A stretch of 56,504 nucleotides of DNA from Candidatus Kapaibacterium sp. (lineage in GTDB: Bacteria; Bacteroidota; Ignavibacteria; Kapaibacteriales; Kapaibacteriaceae), in NCBI GenBank assembly GCA_018882895.1, contig VERF01000009.1, positions 1-56,504 on the forward strand. The letters run 5' to 3'. The translations under genes and the position numbers were made by a program. This document shows, piece after piece, positions 11,324 to 19,821 of the stretch (position 1 is its first letter; each line of letters starts with the position of its first letter). The notes under the pieces were generated by a model. It saw only the letters and a program-made list of their open reading frames with translations, made no database searches and was not told the DNA's origin.

Positions 11324-11364
11324 CGCTCGTCCTCCGATCTGCGTCTGTCATTCATAAAACTTTG

Positions 11365-11437
11365 CACGGGCGGCAGGATTCGAACCCGCGGCCTGCGGTT
11401 TTGGAGACCGCTGCTCTACCAGCTGAGCTACACCCGT
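11365..11437 (-). tRNA. tRNA-Trp (CCA)
   Basis: 73 nt. The acceptor ACGGGTG pairs with CGCCCGT. The anticodon loop CTCCAAA gives CCA, and the T loop GGTTCGAATCC is canonical. It lies 41 nt upstream of secE and only 19 nt after tRNA-Thr, where tuf is usually found. Confidence 0.97.
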
Positions 11438-11456
11438 ACGTGATTGTCAAAGCAAG

Positions 11457-11529
11457 AGCTGATGACCGGGATTGAACCGGTGACCTCCACCTTACCAAGG
11501 TGGTGCTCTACCAACTGAGCTACATCAGC
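11457..11529 (-). tRNA. tRNA-Thr (GGT)
   Basis: 73 nt. The acceptor GCTGATG pairs with CATCAGC. The anticodon loop TTGGTAA gives GGT. The T loop is GGTTCAATCC. Confidence 0.97.
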
Positions 11530-11607
11530 GACATGGTCTGTCACAGACACCACAGCCCTTCAGCGCACAGGCCAATGGCCCGACGCCTCAGGGACAGTTG
11601 AAGTCTG

Positions 11608-11680
11608 AGCGGGAGACGAGACTCGAACTCGCGACCAACAGCTTGGAAGGCTGTGACTCTACCAACTGAGTTACTCCCGC
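11608..11680 (-). tRNA. tRNA-Gly (TCC)
   Basis: 73 nt. The acceptor GCGGGAG pairs with CTCCCGC. The anticodon loop CTTCCAA gives TCC. The T loop is AGTTCGAGTCT. Confidence 0.97.
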
Positions 11681-11715
11681 TTGAACAACCATTCTGCTTT
11701 CGCAGATGGTAGCTG

Positions 11716-11798
<83 letters not shown>

Positions 11799-11813
11799 CA
11801 ACAACAGAGCCGG

Positions 11814-11845
11814 CAAAGTTAGGGGTCGGGGGAAAACTATGCAAA
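11814..11845 (-). promoter_or_regulatory. Bacteroidota-type promoter of the tRNA/rpo operon
   Basis: On the minus strand TTTG (11842-11845), 20 nt, then TAACTTTG (11814-11821), an exact TAnnTTTG -7 box. Start of transcription would fall about 9 nt before the tRNA-Tyr 5' end. The -33 TTTG / -7 TAnnTTTG pair is the known primary sigma consensus of Bacteroides and Flavobacterium. Confidence 0.65.
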
Positions 11846-11847
11846 TG

Positions 11848-11867
11848 CGGGGGGCGAATTTCCCCCG
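11848..11867 (-). terminator. Hairpin after carA
   Basis: On the minus strand CGGGGGAAATTCGCCCCCCG, a six-bp G/C stem beginning about 20 nt after the carA stop. It overlaps the start of the tRNA-operon promoter region, so it probably insulates carA from the tRNA transcript. Only a weak T-run follows. Confidence 0.5.
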
Positions 11868-11887
11868 AGGTTGCCTGCAAAGCCCCT

Positions 11888-13015
11888 TTACCGCATCATG
11901 GCCAAAAACTGATCGAAGAGGTAGTCAGAGTCGTGCGGCCCCGGGCTGGCCTCGGGGTGGTACTGCACAGCAAAGGCGGGCACGTCCCGGAGGGCGACGC
12001 CGGCACAGGTGTCGTCGTTGAGGTTCACATGGGTCATTTCGGCGCTCGCCGGCAATGTGGCAGGGTCGACCGCAAATCCATGGTTCTGCGAGGTGATCTC
12101 AATGGCACCGGTGCGCAGATTCTTGACCGGGTGATTGGCACCGCGGTGCCCGAACTTCAGCTTGTACGTAGAAGCACCGACGGCCAGAGAAAGGATTTGA
12201 TGACCTAGGCAGATGCCAAAGATCGGCTTCCTGCCGAGTAGACCCTTGACGCAGTGGATCGCCGATGTTACCGCGGCAGGATCTCCGGGGCCGTTGCTGA
12301 GAAACACTCCGTCGGGATTCATCGCCAGGATGTCTTCAGACGACGTCGTTGCCGGAACGACCGTGACGTTGAAGCCGAAATGATGCAGGCGACGCAGGAT
12401 GTTCCGCTTGATGCCGAAGTCGAGGGCGACAACGTGCTTGCGCTCGCCGTCAATGCGAACTTCCGGCCGGTAGTCCCACTCCCCCGCTGTTGAACCTTCG
12501 TACAGGTAGGGGGCTTTCGTGGTCACCAGCGGCGTAAGATCAAGACCGTTCATGGACGGAACGTTGCGCGCTCGCTCAACAAGCTCGCGACCGTCGAGGT
12601 TCTCCCCGTGGGCGATCACGCAGCGCATCGCCCCCTCCGAGCGGAGGATACGAACGATCATGCGGGTGTCAACGCCTTCAATGCCGGCAATCCCCTCGGA
12701 TTCGAGATAGGACTGCAGTGAACCCGTAGCCCGATAGTTCGATACGACCGGTGAGAGCTCGTGCACCACAAGACCCGAGGCCTGAATGCGGTCGGACTCG
12801 ACGTCGTCGGGGTTGACCCCGTAGTTGCCGATGTGCGGATAGGTGAAGGTGACGATCTGCCCCTTGTAGGACGGGTCAGTGAGAATCTCCTGATACCCCG
12901 ACATCGAGGTGTTGAAGACCAGCTCCCCGGTGCATTCAGCCCCGATCGCCCCAATGGCCGTACCCTCGACAATGACGCCGTTTTCAAGGGCAAGTATGGC
13001 CGTGGGACGGGGCAT
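11888..13015 (-). CDS. carA: Carbamoyl-phosphate synthase small subunit
   Basis: Glutaminase subunit that feeds ammonia to CarB for arginine and pyrimidine synthesis, 375 aa, normal length. The N-terminal CarA domain begins [13 protein letters not shown]. The class I amidotransferase domain carries the nucleophile in [14 protein letters not shown] (Cys near residue 268) and the His/Glu pair in [12 protein letters not shown] near the C-terminus. No carB is adjacent. A TATTTTCG -7 box lies 36 nt upstream. Confidence 0.97.
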   Translation of the reverse strand: MPRPTAILALENGVIVEGTAIGAIGAECTGELVFNTSMSGYQEILTDPSYKGQIVTFTYPHIGNYGVNPDDVESDRIQASGLVVHELSPVVSNYRATGSLQSYLESEGIAGIEGVDTRMIVRILRSEGAMRCVIAHGENLDGRELVERARNVPSMNGLDLTPLVTTKAPYLYEGSTAGEWDYRPEVRIDGERKHVVALDFGIKRNILRRLHHFGFNVTVVPATTSSEDILAMNPDGVFLSNGPGDPAAVTSAIHCVKGLLGRKPIFGICLGHQILSLAVGASTYKLKFGHRGANHPVKNLRTGAIEITSQNHGFAVDPATLPASAEMTHVNLNDDTCAGVALRDVPAFAVQYHPEASPGPHDSDYLFDQFLAMMR

Positions 13016-13047
13016 GCTTTATCTCCGATTACCTGTGCGAAAAGTGC

Positions 13048-13668
13048 GTGCGAAAATACCCTTCCGAGTCCTATTTTCACCAAAGGAGATTCGCCTTCAG
13101 TACCCATAGAGTCCACATTGCAGAACACGCTTCCGGTCGATCCACGACCGGTGAGGTTTCTTCGCTCAATGGAAAGGTTCTGATCCTGAATCAGTCGTAT
13201 GAACCGATTAGTATATGCAGCGCCAAAAAGGCCCTGACACTGATCTTTCTGACCAAGGCCGAACTGGTTGAGCAAGACTCAGAACGCAGCATTCGGACCG
13301 TCCGCACACACTATCCCTTCCCCTCGGTCATTCGACTTTGCGCCTACCTTCGAGTGCCCTTCCGCAAGATCGAGCTCTCTCGCAAGAACATCATGCGTCG
13401 AGATGGCATGCGATGCACCTATTGTGGTTCCGGCCAGCCGCCGCTGACGATGGATCATATCATCCCCCGCTCTCGCGGTGGCACGGATTCGTGGGAGAAC
13501 CTCACCACGGCCTGCATCAAGTGCAATAACAAAAAGGGAAACCGCACCCCCGACGAAGCAGGGATGCGGCTGTTGTCTGTGCCGAAGCGACCTCATCATG
13601 TGCTGTTTCTCAAGCATTCCATGGGCCATATCGATGATACGTGGCGGCCCTACCTGTTCATGGATTGA
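13048..13668 (+). CDS. HNH endonuclease family protein
   Basis: 206 aa if read from GTG 13048. The conserved part begins near residue 40 (LNGKVLILNQSYEPISICSA), the usual N-terminus of a common Bacteroidota HNH family. The zinc-bound HNH fold follows: CTYCGSGQPPLTMDHIIPRS, then CIKCNNKKGNRTPDEA, with both CxxC pairs and the metal-binding His present. No ATG, GTG or TTG occurs in frame between 13048 and the domain, and an AAAGGAG at 13082-13088 has no standard start after it. The true start is therefore unclear. The cellular role of the family is unknown; it stands alone, divergent from carA. Confidence 0.85.
   Translation: MRKYPSESYFHQRRFAFSTHRVHIAEHASGRSTTGEVSSLNGKVLILNQSYEPISICSAKKALTLIFLTKAELVEQDSERSIRTVRTHYPFPSVIRLCAYLRVPFRKIELSRKNIMRRDGMRCTYCGSGQPPLTMDHIIPRSRGGTDSWENLTTACIKCNNKKGNRTPDEAGMRLLSVPKRPHHVLFLKHSMGHIDDTWRPYLFMD
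13051..13084 (-). promoter_or_regulatory. Probable carA promoter
   Basis: On the minus strand TTTG (13081-13084), 22 nt, then TATTTTCG (13051-13058). The -7 box is identical to the one ahead of groES; the spacer is two bases longer than in the best matches here. It overlaps the only standard start codon of the divergent HNH gene. Confidence 0.45.
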
Positions 13669-13716
13669 GCCGAAAAGACGCACGCAGAAACGAGGTCACG
13701 AAGGCTCCAACGATGG

Positions 13717-16671
13717 TTATCGGATCAGAACCGACGCCGTCTGGCTCTCTCCGGTAGAGTATCGAACCACAAGCCGGTATAGACCCGAGGCAAGATGGCC
13801 AACATCCATGGAGGTAGTTCCGACGCGATCCATACCGGTGACGACGGAAGCACCTCGTGAGTCTATGAGTCCGATAAAGGCCGCAGGCTTGGCCAGAGTA
13901 AACACCAGCGGCTCGTCATCAAGATCGCTATCGTGCACCGTCAGCCATGAGGACGGTTCATCGCCGGCTACGGAGGTAGTGCGGCGACTAAACTCAAGAC
14001 GATACCATGGAGTGCGATGCTCGAACGTCGACAGCAACGTTGTGAACTTTCCGCCGGTACGTTTCGCAACACCAATTGGTGTCCCCGAAGGCCGACCATC
14101 AGCGCCCAGAGGACGGATCGTGAGCGAATCGAATGTTGGCGCCGTTAGCGTGATGCGCATCGAAACACCTTCCATTTGCACAGGCCCCTTGCCCCATACC
14201 CGGAGGTTGTCATTTGATGCATTGAAGATCGCACCTTGATTCAAAACCCTAGTGCTGATCGTCAGCAGCGACCGCTCTGACTCCGCAATAGGCATACCTG
14301 ATTGAGACGCTACCGCCACGAGCGCGTGCGGTGCTGGGGTGGTCTGCTCAACCGACATCGTTGAGGTGGAAACAATCTTGCCACCAAGTGGCCCCATGAT
14401 CGCCGCATGCGTTGGGGCATCAATGCGCATGACACCCGAGGTGGCATCACGGAAGATCTGTTCGTTCTCGGCGTCCAAAGCCGCAAGATCGACCTCGCCG
14501 GATAGCGCCGAAACCTCGAGGTGCGGAAGGAATGATGCCTGCTGCTTCAGTTCCTGATTGACACTTACACGCCGGAAAAGTGGAATGCGCGGATCAGTGC
14601 CGGCGATGAGGCCAAATGCTGACTGAATGTTGAGCCGAGGAAGTTGAACTGACTCCGCAGTATGATCGATGACGACTTCCTTCTGTGAGGGGGCGATGGC
14701 GCCGCTTCGCATCATGCTCGACGTCCACGGCAGCAGTGAGAGAAGGTTCGGCTTGTTTCGGAGCATCCAATAGTCGTTCGAATCGATAACAGCCGAGCCA
14801 ATGCGACCATTGTCGCTAAAGACGCTGAAGAACACTCCATCCCAATCCTGCAGGCCTGCATACGCCGGATGGACTGCCATCAGCTCCGAGCCGTATGCGT
14901 GCGGGTGCTGTACCGACACGTGTGACATCACAAAGGCCTTGCCCTTGGGACGTACCTGGGCCGGTCCATTGAATCCGGCACCATAGGCATCAAGAAGAGG
15001 TGATCGGGCGTCAGACCGCCAATCGACCGATGAGAAGACCTCGTACTCCCGGGCTGCATCCAGCTCGAAGAAGCTTGTCAGCCGCACAGATGGACACATC
15101 AGAACGGAGCTCTTGAGTGTGTCCCGGACAAGCCGGCGCGCATCACCGAGGAACCGGCGAAGATTCTCATAAACAAATCGAGCATTGTCCTTCGAGCGCC
15201 CAATAGTGATTACCTCGTCAAGCATCGGCGACATGCGAATGTTACGCTTCGTTATGCTCTCACCGCTGCGAAGGCCGCTGCGACTGACTTCCCGGAATTG
15301 CACGTCATCAATGAAGACATCGCCGCTGTCAGCACCCACAAAGAAACCCAACGCAGCCGTCGTCGAATCGGTAACGGTTGCCGCGAAGGTGTAGGTGTAC
15401 TTTGCCCACTGAGACGTGATCTGCTGAGTGGTTGCAAGCCCATAGGTGTTGTAGGGGGCTGTCCCATTGAAAACATACAGGAATACGCTGCGACTACCTC
15501 TCTGCGGCGTCGTCTTGGCCCAGAATGTCAGCTCGTAGGTCTGAAGGTGGCGCATCAATGGCAAGCGCTGGACAAGCTGGATCATGTACGAGGATTTCGA
15601 CGGGTCGAGCTTGTTGACCCGCACGCGGCCGCACGACGTCCCTTGCTGCTTATCGGCATCGCTGAACTGGAAGAGCGCCTGAGCGCCGGTTGTTGAATTG
15701 ATATTGAACTGCCAGATGCTGTTAAACGGGTCTTCGAAGTCACCATTCACAACAAGGTTCTGCGTCGACTTAGCAGTTGCGGCCCATGCTGCGCCAAGTG
15801 CAGCGTCGGTCGAATACGTCGATGCCAACCAGGCATTCCAAAGTGAGTCGATGTGCGCCACGTGTTGCGCCCCGGTGGAACTTGATGAACCACTAGGGTT
15901 GGGTCTGATCACATCATTAGTGTACAGCCAAAACGCCACAGCCGAAGCATCCTCAGCCGCAATGACGTATGCCAGTGCCGGATCATCCTTGTAGGCTGTA
16001 CCCGAGAACTGGTTCACATGCGAAAGCAAGGCGCGCATCACATCACGTCCGATCTGCTGGATCCTGCGATTGAAGATCACAGGCACACGCGCACCAAAAC
16101 CGGTGGAGTCCGGCTGAAGAACCCCATCGTTCGCACGTGGCGTCCACACGGACTGGAAGGTGAACACATAATAGATGCCATGCAGTCGAAGCTGATGCAT
16201 GAACCAGTCAAACTTCTTCATTTGTTCGGGATCGAGTCCATCCTTTACCGTTGTGGGAGATGTCGGAAGGAAGATGCTCACAGGAGGCCACAGCGAAATG
16301 TCGAACGTATTCAGGCGAACACAGTTGATCCCGAGTGCTCGCAGCCGCCGGGCTTGCACGATAGCTCCCGCACTGTCAGGAAACACCGAGAACCATTGCA
16401 GCGTGGTTCCGGAAAGCCGCAGTCGCTCCCCATTCGAAAACCCAAGGTGTCCGTCCGAGGTGAGCACCACACGCCCCTTTGCACCGGCAACTTCCGAGGG
16501 AAGTCCAAGCAGTGCCGAGTCAAGGTCAACATCGTGGTCGATCGCAAACGCATAGGGGCTTGCAAGGGGCTGGGCATGTGCCGAATGATGGCATGGGGCC
16601 GACAGAAGCACTGCCAGAAAGGCCAGGGCAACATGGGCGGAGAGTCGAAGCGGTATCATAGGCGATCTCAT
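13717..16671 (-). CDS. Secreted glycosidase-like protein with CBM and T9SS sorting domain
   Basis: 984 aa. ATG at 16671 overlaps the preceding stop as ATGA and begins a signal peptide (MRSPMIPLRLSAHVALAFLA, cleavage after AHA). A TIM-barrel-like part follows (ALGINCVRLNTFDISLWPP; YYVFTFQSVW), resembling GH5/GH42-type hydrolases. Next comes a carbohydrate-binding-like jelly roll (NLVVNGDFEDPFNSIWQF to FIDDVQFREV). The C-terminus (GHLASGLYRLVVRYSTGE, ending SVLIR) is a type A T9SS sorting domain. The usual NE before the acid/base is AED (VIAAEDAS), and the expected nucleophile Glu strand reads FVMSHVSVQHP, so catalysis is doubtful. The signal and sorting domain are clear; the enzyme class is inferred. 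Confidence 0.75.
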   Translation of the reverse strand: MRSPMIPLRLSAHVALAFLAVLLSAPCHHSAHAQPLASPYAFAIDHDVDLDSALLGLPSEVAGAKGRVVLTSDGHLGFSNGERLRLSGTTLQWFSVFPDSAGAIVQARRLRALGINCVRLNTFDISLWPPVSIFLPTSPTTVKDGLDPEQMKKFDWFMHQLRLHGIYYVFTFQSVWTPRANDGVLQPDSTGFGARVPVIFNRRIQQIGRDVMRALLSHVNQFSGTAYKDDPALAYVIAAEDASAVAFWLYTNDVIRPNPSGSSSSTGAQHVAHIDSLWNAWLASTYSTDAALGAAWAATAKSTQNLVVNGDFEDPFNSIWQFNINSTTGAQALFQFSDADKQQGTSCGRVRVNKLDPSKSSYMIQLVQRLPLMRHLQTYELTFWAKTTPQRGSRSVFLYVFNGTAPYNTYGLATTQQITSQWAKYTYTFAATVTDSTTAALGFFVGADSGDVFIDDVQFREVSRSGLRSGESITKRNIRMSPMLDEVITIGRSKDNARFVYENLRRFLGDARRLVRDTLKSSVLMCPSVRLTSFFELDAAREYEVFSSVDWRSDARSPLLDAYGAGFNGPAQVRPKGKAFVMSHVSVQHPHAYGSELMAVHPAYAGLQDWDGVFFSVFSDNGRIGSAVIDSNDYWMLRNKPNLLSLLPWTSSMMRSGAIAPSQKEVVIDHTAESVQLPRLNIQSAFGLIAGTDPRIPLFRRVSVNQELKQQASFLPHLEVSALSGEVDLAALDAENEQIFRDATSGVMRIDAPTHAAIMGPLGGKIVSTSTMSVEQTTPAPHALVAVASQSGMPIAESERSLLTISTRVLNQGAIFNASNDNLRVWGKGPVQMEGVSMRITLTAPTFDSLTIRPLGADGRPSGTPIGVAKRTGGKFTTLLSTFEHRTPWYRLEFSRRTTSVAGDEPSSWLTVHDSDLDDEPLVFTLAKPAAFIGLIDSRGASVVTGMDRVGTTSMDVGHLASGLYRLVVRYSTGESQTASVLIR

Positions 16672-18290
16672 CGTGCGATCTGAATCGTTGTGTGAGTGAC
16701 GCTGCGTCCGGAATGAAGCGTCACGATATATGTTCCCGAGGCAAGGCCCGACAGGTCGAGACGGCCCACGCCGGTCCACGTTTCGACCGATGCCGTGCGG
16801 TGCTGCGTTCCGCGCACATCCGAGAGCGTAAGCCACGCATCGGCGTTGGCATCGACGTTTGCCTGGACAACGAGGAAGTCAGTTGCCGGATTCGGACCGA
16901 CTCGCACAAATGTCCGCTCGGCCGCAGCATCGTCCACCGATGTGGTCGCCTTCTTGAACAGCGCAGGAGCCCCCTTACTGAAGTCTCTCACCAGCAGCTG
17001 CTGAGCAGCCGTGGTGGTAACGCCAAACCACTGAAGCAGCACACTGGCATAGACATCGCGATAATCATGCTGCATGAGCAGGTCGCCGATCGGGTCGAGA
17101 TTCACCAGGTCAGGATTCGCCCCGTGAACACTGCCTCCCAGGACCTGCTTGCCGAAGACGAACAGAGGGGCAGCCGTACCGTGATCGGTGCCCACACTGC
17201 CATTCTCATAGACGCGGCGACCAAACTCAGAGAAGGTCATCCCCGCAACTCGGTCGGCATGTCCGCGTGCCTTCATCTCCTGCATGAACGACGTCACGGC
17301 ATCGCTAAGCTCACGCAGAAGGTTGGCGTGCACACCCAGCGTTGCGTCGTCGGTGGACGTTTGGCTGGCATGTGTATCGAAGTTGTTATTGGCCCATGAG
17401 ATCAGGTAGATGCGCGAGCGCAGTCCACCGGAGATCAGTTGCGACACTACCTTCAGCTTGGCACCAATGTCTGTTGTGGGAAACGGGACACTTGTGGTAC
17501 CCGACTTGTCGTTGGCTTGCTTGACGACGTTTGCATAGACATCTGCACTGCGAGCGATGTTGCGCATGAAGGATATCTCGCGGCCCGCCGGCGTGTCCGA
17601 CTCCGGACTACCGGGCACCTGGCCGGTTCCACCTCCACCATTGACCAACCGATAGAACTCGTCCGGATCCCGGAAGCTGATGCCCATGGGGCCTCCGGTT
17701 CCGAGCAGGGCCAGTGAGGTGGCATTGCCGATCTGCACCGCAAGCGGATGCTCCGGCAGCTCTGCCGGATAGGAGGGGGCGAGCGTGTGCAGGTAGCGTC
17801 CCACCCAACCGGTTGATCCGAACACATCTGCATCGGTTGCCGTCAGCCAGATGTCCGTGCCGCGGAAGTGCGATCGGTCGGGATTGGGATAGGTAACCCC
17901 CTGAACGATGGCAAGCTGACCTTCATCGTAGAGCGAGCGAAAGCCCGTCATCGCAGGGTGCCAGCCCAAGGTATCATTGATGCGCAGGGTTTTATTCTTC
18001 GCGATGGCGATGGTTGGACGGCGCTCATAGTACAGCGGGTCCGAATGAGGGATGACGGTGTTGAGACCGTCGTTGCCCCCTGCCATCTGCACGAGAACAA
18101 GCACCCTGTCCTGCTCTTCCAAGAGCTGGTGCAGGCGTGGGTCGCCCCCTGCAAGAGCTTGCACGGCAAACGAGTCAACAAGTGTCGGCAACGTTGCCAC
18201 GGCAAGGCCACCACCGGCGGCCGCGCGCAGGAATGAGCGCCGCGGAATGCGAGGCGTGGATGTATCCGAGGTCGATGGTGTCTTTTTCAT
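16668..18290 (-). CDS. DUF1501 protein with Tat signal and T9SS sorting domain
   Basis: 540 aa from ATG 18290, preferred because GCGGAG precedes it; ATG 18308, overlapping the previous stop, is possible. The N-terminus has a twin-arginine signal (RRSFLRAAAGGGLAVATLP). The DUF1501 body contains LVLVQMAGGNDGLNTVIPHS and SHFRGTDIWLTATD, the sulfatase-like fold of unknown reaction. The last ~75 residues (VGPNPATDFLVVQANVD to GTYIVTLHSG, ending TIQIAR) are a type A T9SS sorting domain. Tat export to the periplasm followed by T9SS export across the outer membrane is inferred. It forms the usual DUF1800-DUF1501 pair with the gene upstream. Confidence 0.88.
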   Translation of the reverse strand: MKKTPSTSDTSTPRIPRRSFLRAAAGGGLAVATLPTLVDSFAVQALAGGDPRLHQLLEEQDRVLVLVQMAGGNDGLNTVIPHSDPLYYERRPTIAIAKNKTLRINDTLGWHPAMTGFRSLYDEGQLAIVQGVTYPNPDRSHFRGTDIWLTATDADVFGSTGWVGRYLHTLAPSYPAELPEHPLAVQIGNATSLALLGTGGPMGISFRDPDEFYRLVNGGGGTGQVPGSPESDTPAGREISFMRNIARSADVYANVVKQANDKSGTTSVPFPTTDIGAKLKVVSQLISGGLRSRIYLISWANNNFDTHASQTSTDDATLGVHANLLRELSDAVTSFMQEMKARGHADRVAGMTFSEFGRRVYENGSVGTDHGTAAPLFVFGKQVLGGSVHGANPDLVNLDPIGDLLMQHDYRDVYASVLLQWFGVTTTAAQQLLVRDFSKGAPALFKKATTSVDDAAAERTFVRVGPNPATDFLVVQANVDANADAWLTLSDVRGTQHRTASVETWTGVGRLDLSGLASGTYIVTLHSGRSVTHTTIQIAR

Positions 18291-18307
18291 AGCTGGCTCC
18301 GCAGTCA

Positions 18308-19699
18308 TCACATCAGTTGAAACTCAGGCATCCTGACGATGGCCTGGATAAGGAACCGCGCCCGCTGGACGGCGGCCTGTGAGTTGATGTCCCACTCGTA
18401 TCTCTGAGCACCGGCGAGCATGATCTCCAGCAGAGCTGCATGCTGCTCGGTGGTGATGGGGACGGCCAAGAGTGCACCGGCGACGTTGGTGACGATCTTA
18501 TCGGCGTCATTTGCGTCGGGGAACTGCTTGAGAAATGCGATCACATCCGGAACAAGATTCTTTCCGGCATCATCGACGAGTTTACTTGAGCTGCCAACCT
18601 GACGTCCATCGATAAAACTCTCTCCGAAGCGCTGGCGCTGCGGGTAGGTAGAACTCGTGATCCATGCGTGATGCCCCTTCCAGCCTTCGACCGTTGGCGG
18701 ATAGAATGGTTCCTGCGTCAGACGCGTCATAACCTGCGCGACGTATTGCCGCTGGATGGAGGTGACGTTCAGAGCAGAGGCAAGGCCGACCACCAGTTCG
18801 AGCGGACTCTTGATGAGTGCTCCTCTGAGGGTTGGATCAAAGAAGTACTCGGATGTAAGCAGCGTCTGCAGAACCGGGCGGATCTTGTACTGATTGGCTC
18901 TCAGCAGCGCCGCCACGGCCTCGATGGACTCGATCGAGGGGTCGTGCTCGACGTACGATCGAAGCAGCTTGCGTGCGATAAATCGCGCGCATGCCGGCTG
19001 TTCGAGTGTGATACGGATCACGTCCTGCCACTCCCACGGCCCGGTCTGCCCGAGTATGGTCTTTTGCCCAAGATCTGCCAGCTGACGGTTATACGTGCCT
19101 GTCAGACCGCTGATACGCCACCCGGTGAAGGCCCGGGCTGCCTCGAGCACATCAGGCTCGGTATAGTTGCCGACGCCGAGGGAGAAGAGTTCGAACCACT
19201 CTCGGGCGAAGTTCTCATTTGCACGCCCCTTGATGCTCTGATCCCCATTGAGATACCGCAGCATGGCGGCATCGCCGACGATGCGGCGCGACATTTCACT
19301 GTAGTCGTATGCATGCGTACGAAGCATCTGGTGTTGTCCAACTATCCAGTGCGAAACATACACGTTCAGGTAGTCGCTCGTGAACGTGTTATGCCAGAGC
19401 ATGATCAGACGCTCTCGCGGCGAGGCCGACGTCAGCACACGCCCCAGCCACCAGTTCTGAAGCTCTACAAACAGTCTGTACGCCTCGTTGAAGTCAGGAA
19501 TGTTCGGCGTCTTGGTAGCCCAATCCGGAGAGGGGTTAGGGGGCTCGGGAGCATCCAGAAGAGCGGTGACGGCAGCCGCAGGGGTAAGCCCCACAAGGGC
19601 CTTGGCCCGGGCATATGTTGGGTGAAGCGTTGTGCGACGCAGCAGGTGGAACGACTCTTCGAGGGTGAGCAGGCCGCTTCGTTCTCGCAGATCAGCCAT
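18308..19699 (-). CDS. DUF1800 domain protein
   Basis: 463 aa. Family features include FHLLRRTTLHPTYARAK at the N-terminus, MLWHNTFTSDYLNVYVS near residue 100 and NFAREWFELFSLGVGNYTE near 165, with the C-terminal half intact. The reaction is unknown. DUF1800 genes are widely found next to DUF1501 genes, as here. No signal peptide is visible, whereas the partner carries a Tat signal; export as a complex with the partner is possible but unproven. Translation is coupled to the next gene (stop and ATG share 18308). Confidence 0.9.
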   Translation of the reverse strand: MADLRERSGLLTLEESFHLLRRTTLHPTYARAKALVGLTPAAAVTALLDAPEPPNPSPDWATKTPNIPDFNEAYRLFVELQNWWLGRVLTSASPRERLIMLWHNTFTSDYLNVYVSHWIVGQHQMLRTHAYDYSEMSRRIVGDAAMLRYLNGDQSIKGRANENFAREWFELFSLGVGNYTEPDVLEAARAFTGWRISGLTGTYNRQLADLGQKTILGQTGPWEWQDVIRITLEQPACARFIARKLLRSYVEHDPSIESIEAVAALLRANQYKIRPVLQTLLTSEYFFDPTLRGALIKSPLELVVGLASALNVTSIQRQYVAQVMTRLTQEPFYPPTVEGWKGHHAWITSSTYPQRQRFGESFIDGRQVGSSSKLVDDAGKNLVPDVIAFLKQFPDANDADKIVTNVAGALLAVPITTEQHAALLEIMLAGAQRYEWDINSQAAVQRARFLIQAIVRMPEFQLM

Positions 19700-19740
19700 A
19701 TGGACTCTCCGGGCACTAATGGTACTGGCAATGGATCGTC

Positions 19741-19790
19741 CGAAAGTACGACCAACACGTGCTAACCGGAATCCATCCTACGTACTTTTG
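19741..19790. promoter_or_regulatory. Divergent -7 boxes between DUF1800 and yfhO-like genes
   Basis: TACTTTTG at 19783-19790 faces the plus-strand gene at 19822, and TACTTTCG (minus strand, 19741-19748) faces DUF1800 at 19699. Both fit TAnnTTYG, but neither has a TTG 20 nt upstream. Confidence 0.4.
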
Positions 19791-19821
19791 TTTCCCAAAA
19801 TCATTTCCCCTTGGAGCTGCA

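Noticed and set aside
13717-16836. Start of the glycosidase-like gene at 16836
   Set aside because: The extra 55 residues lie antisense-free but inside the DUF1501 gene in another frame; ATG 16671 overlaps its stop and begins a proper signal peptide.
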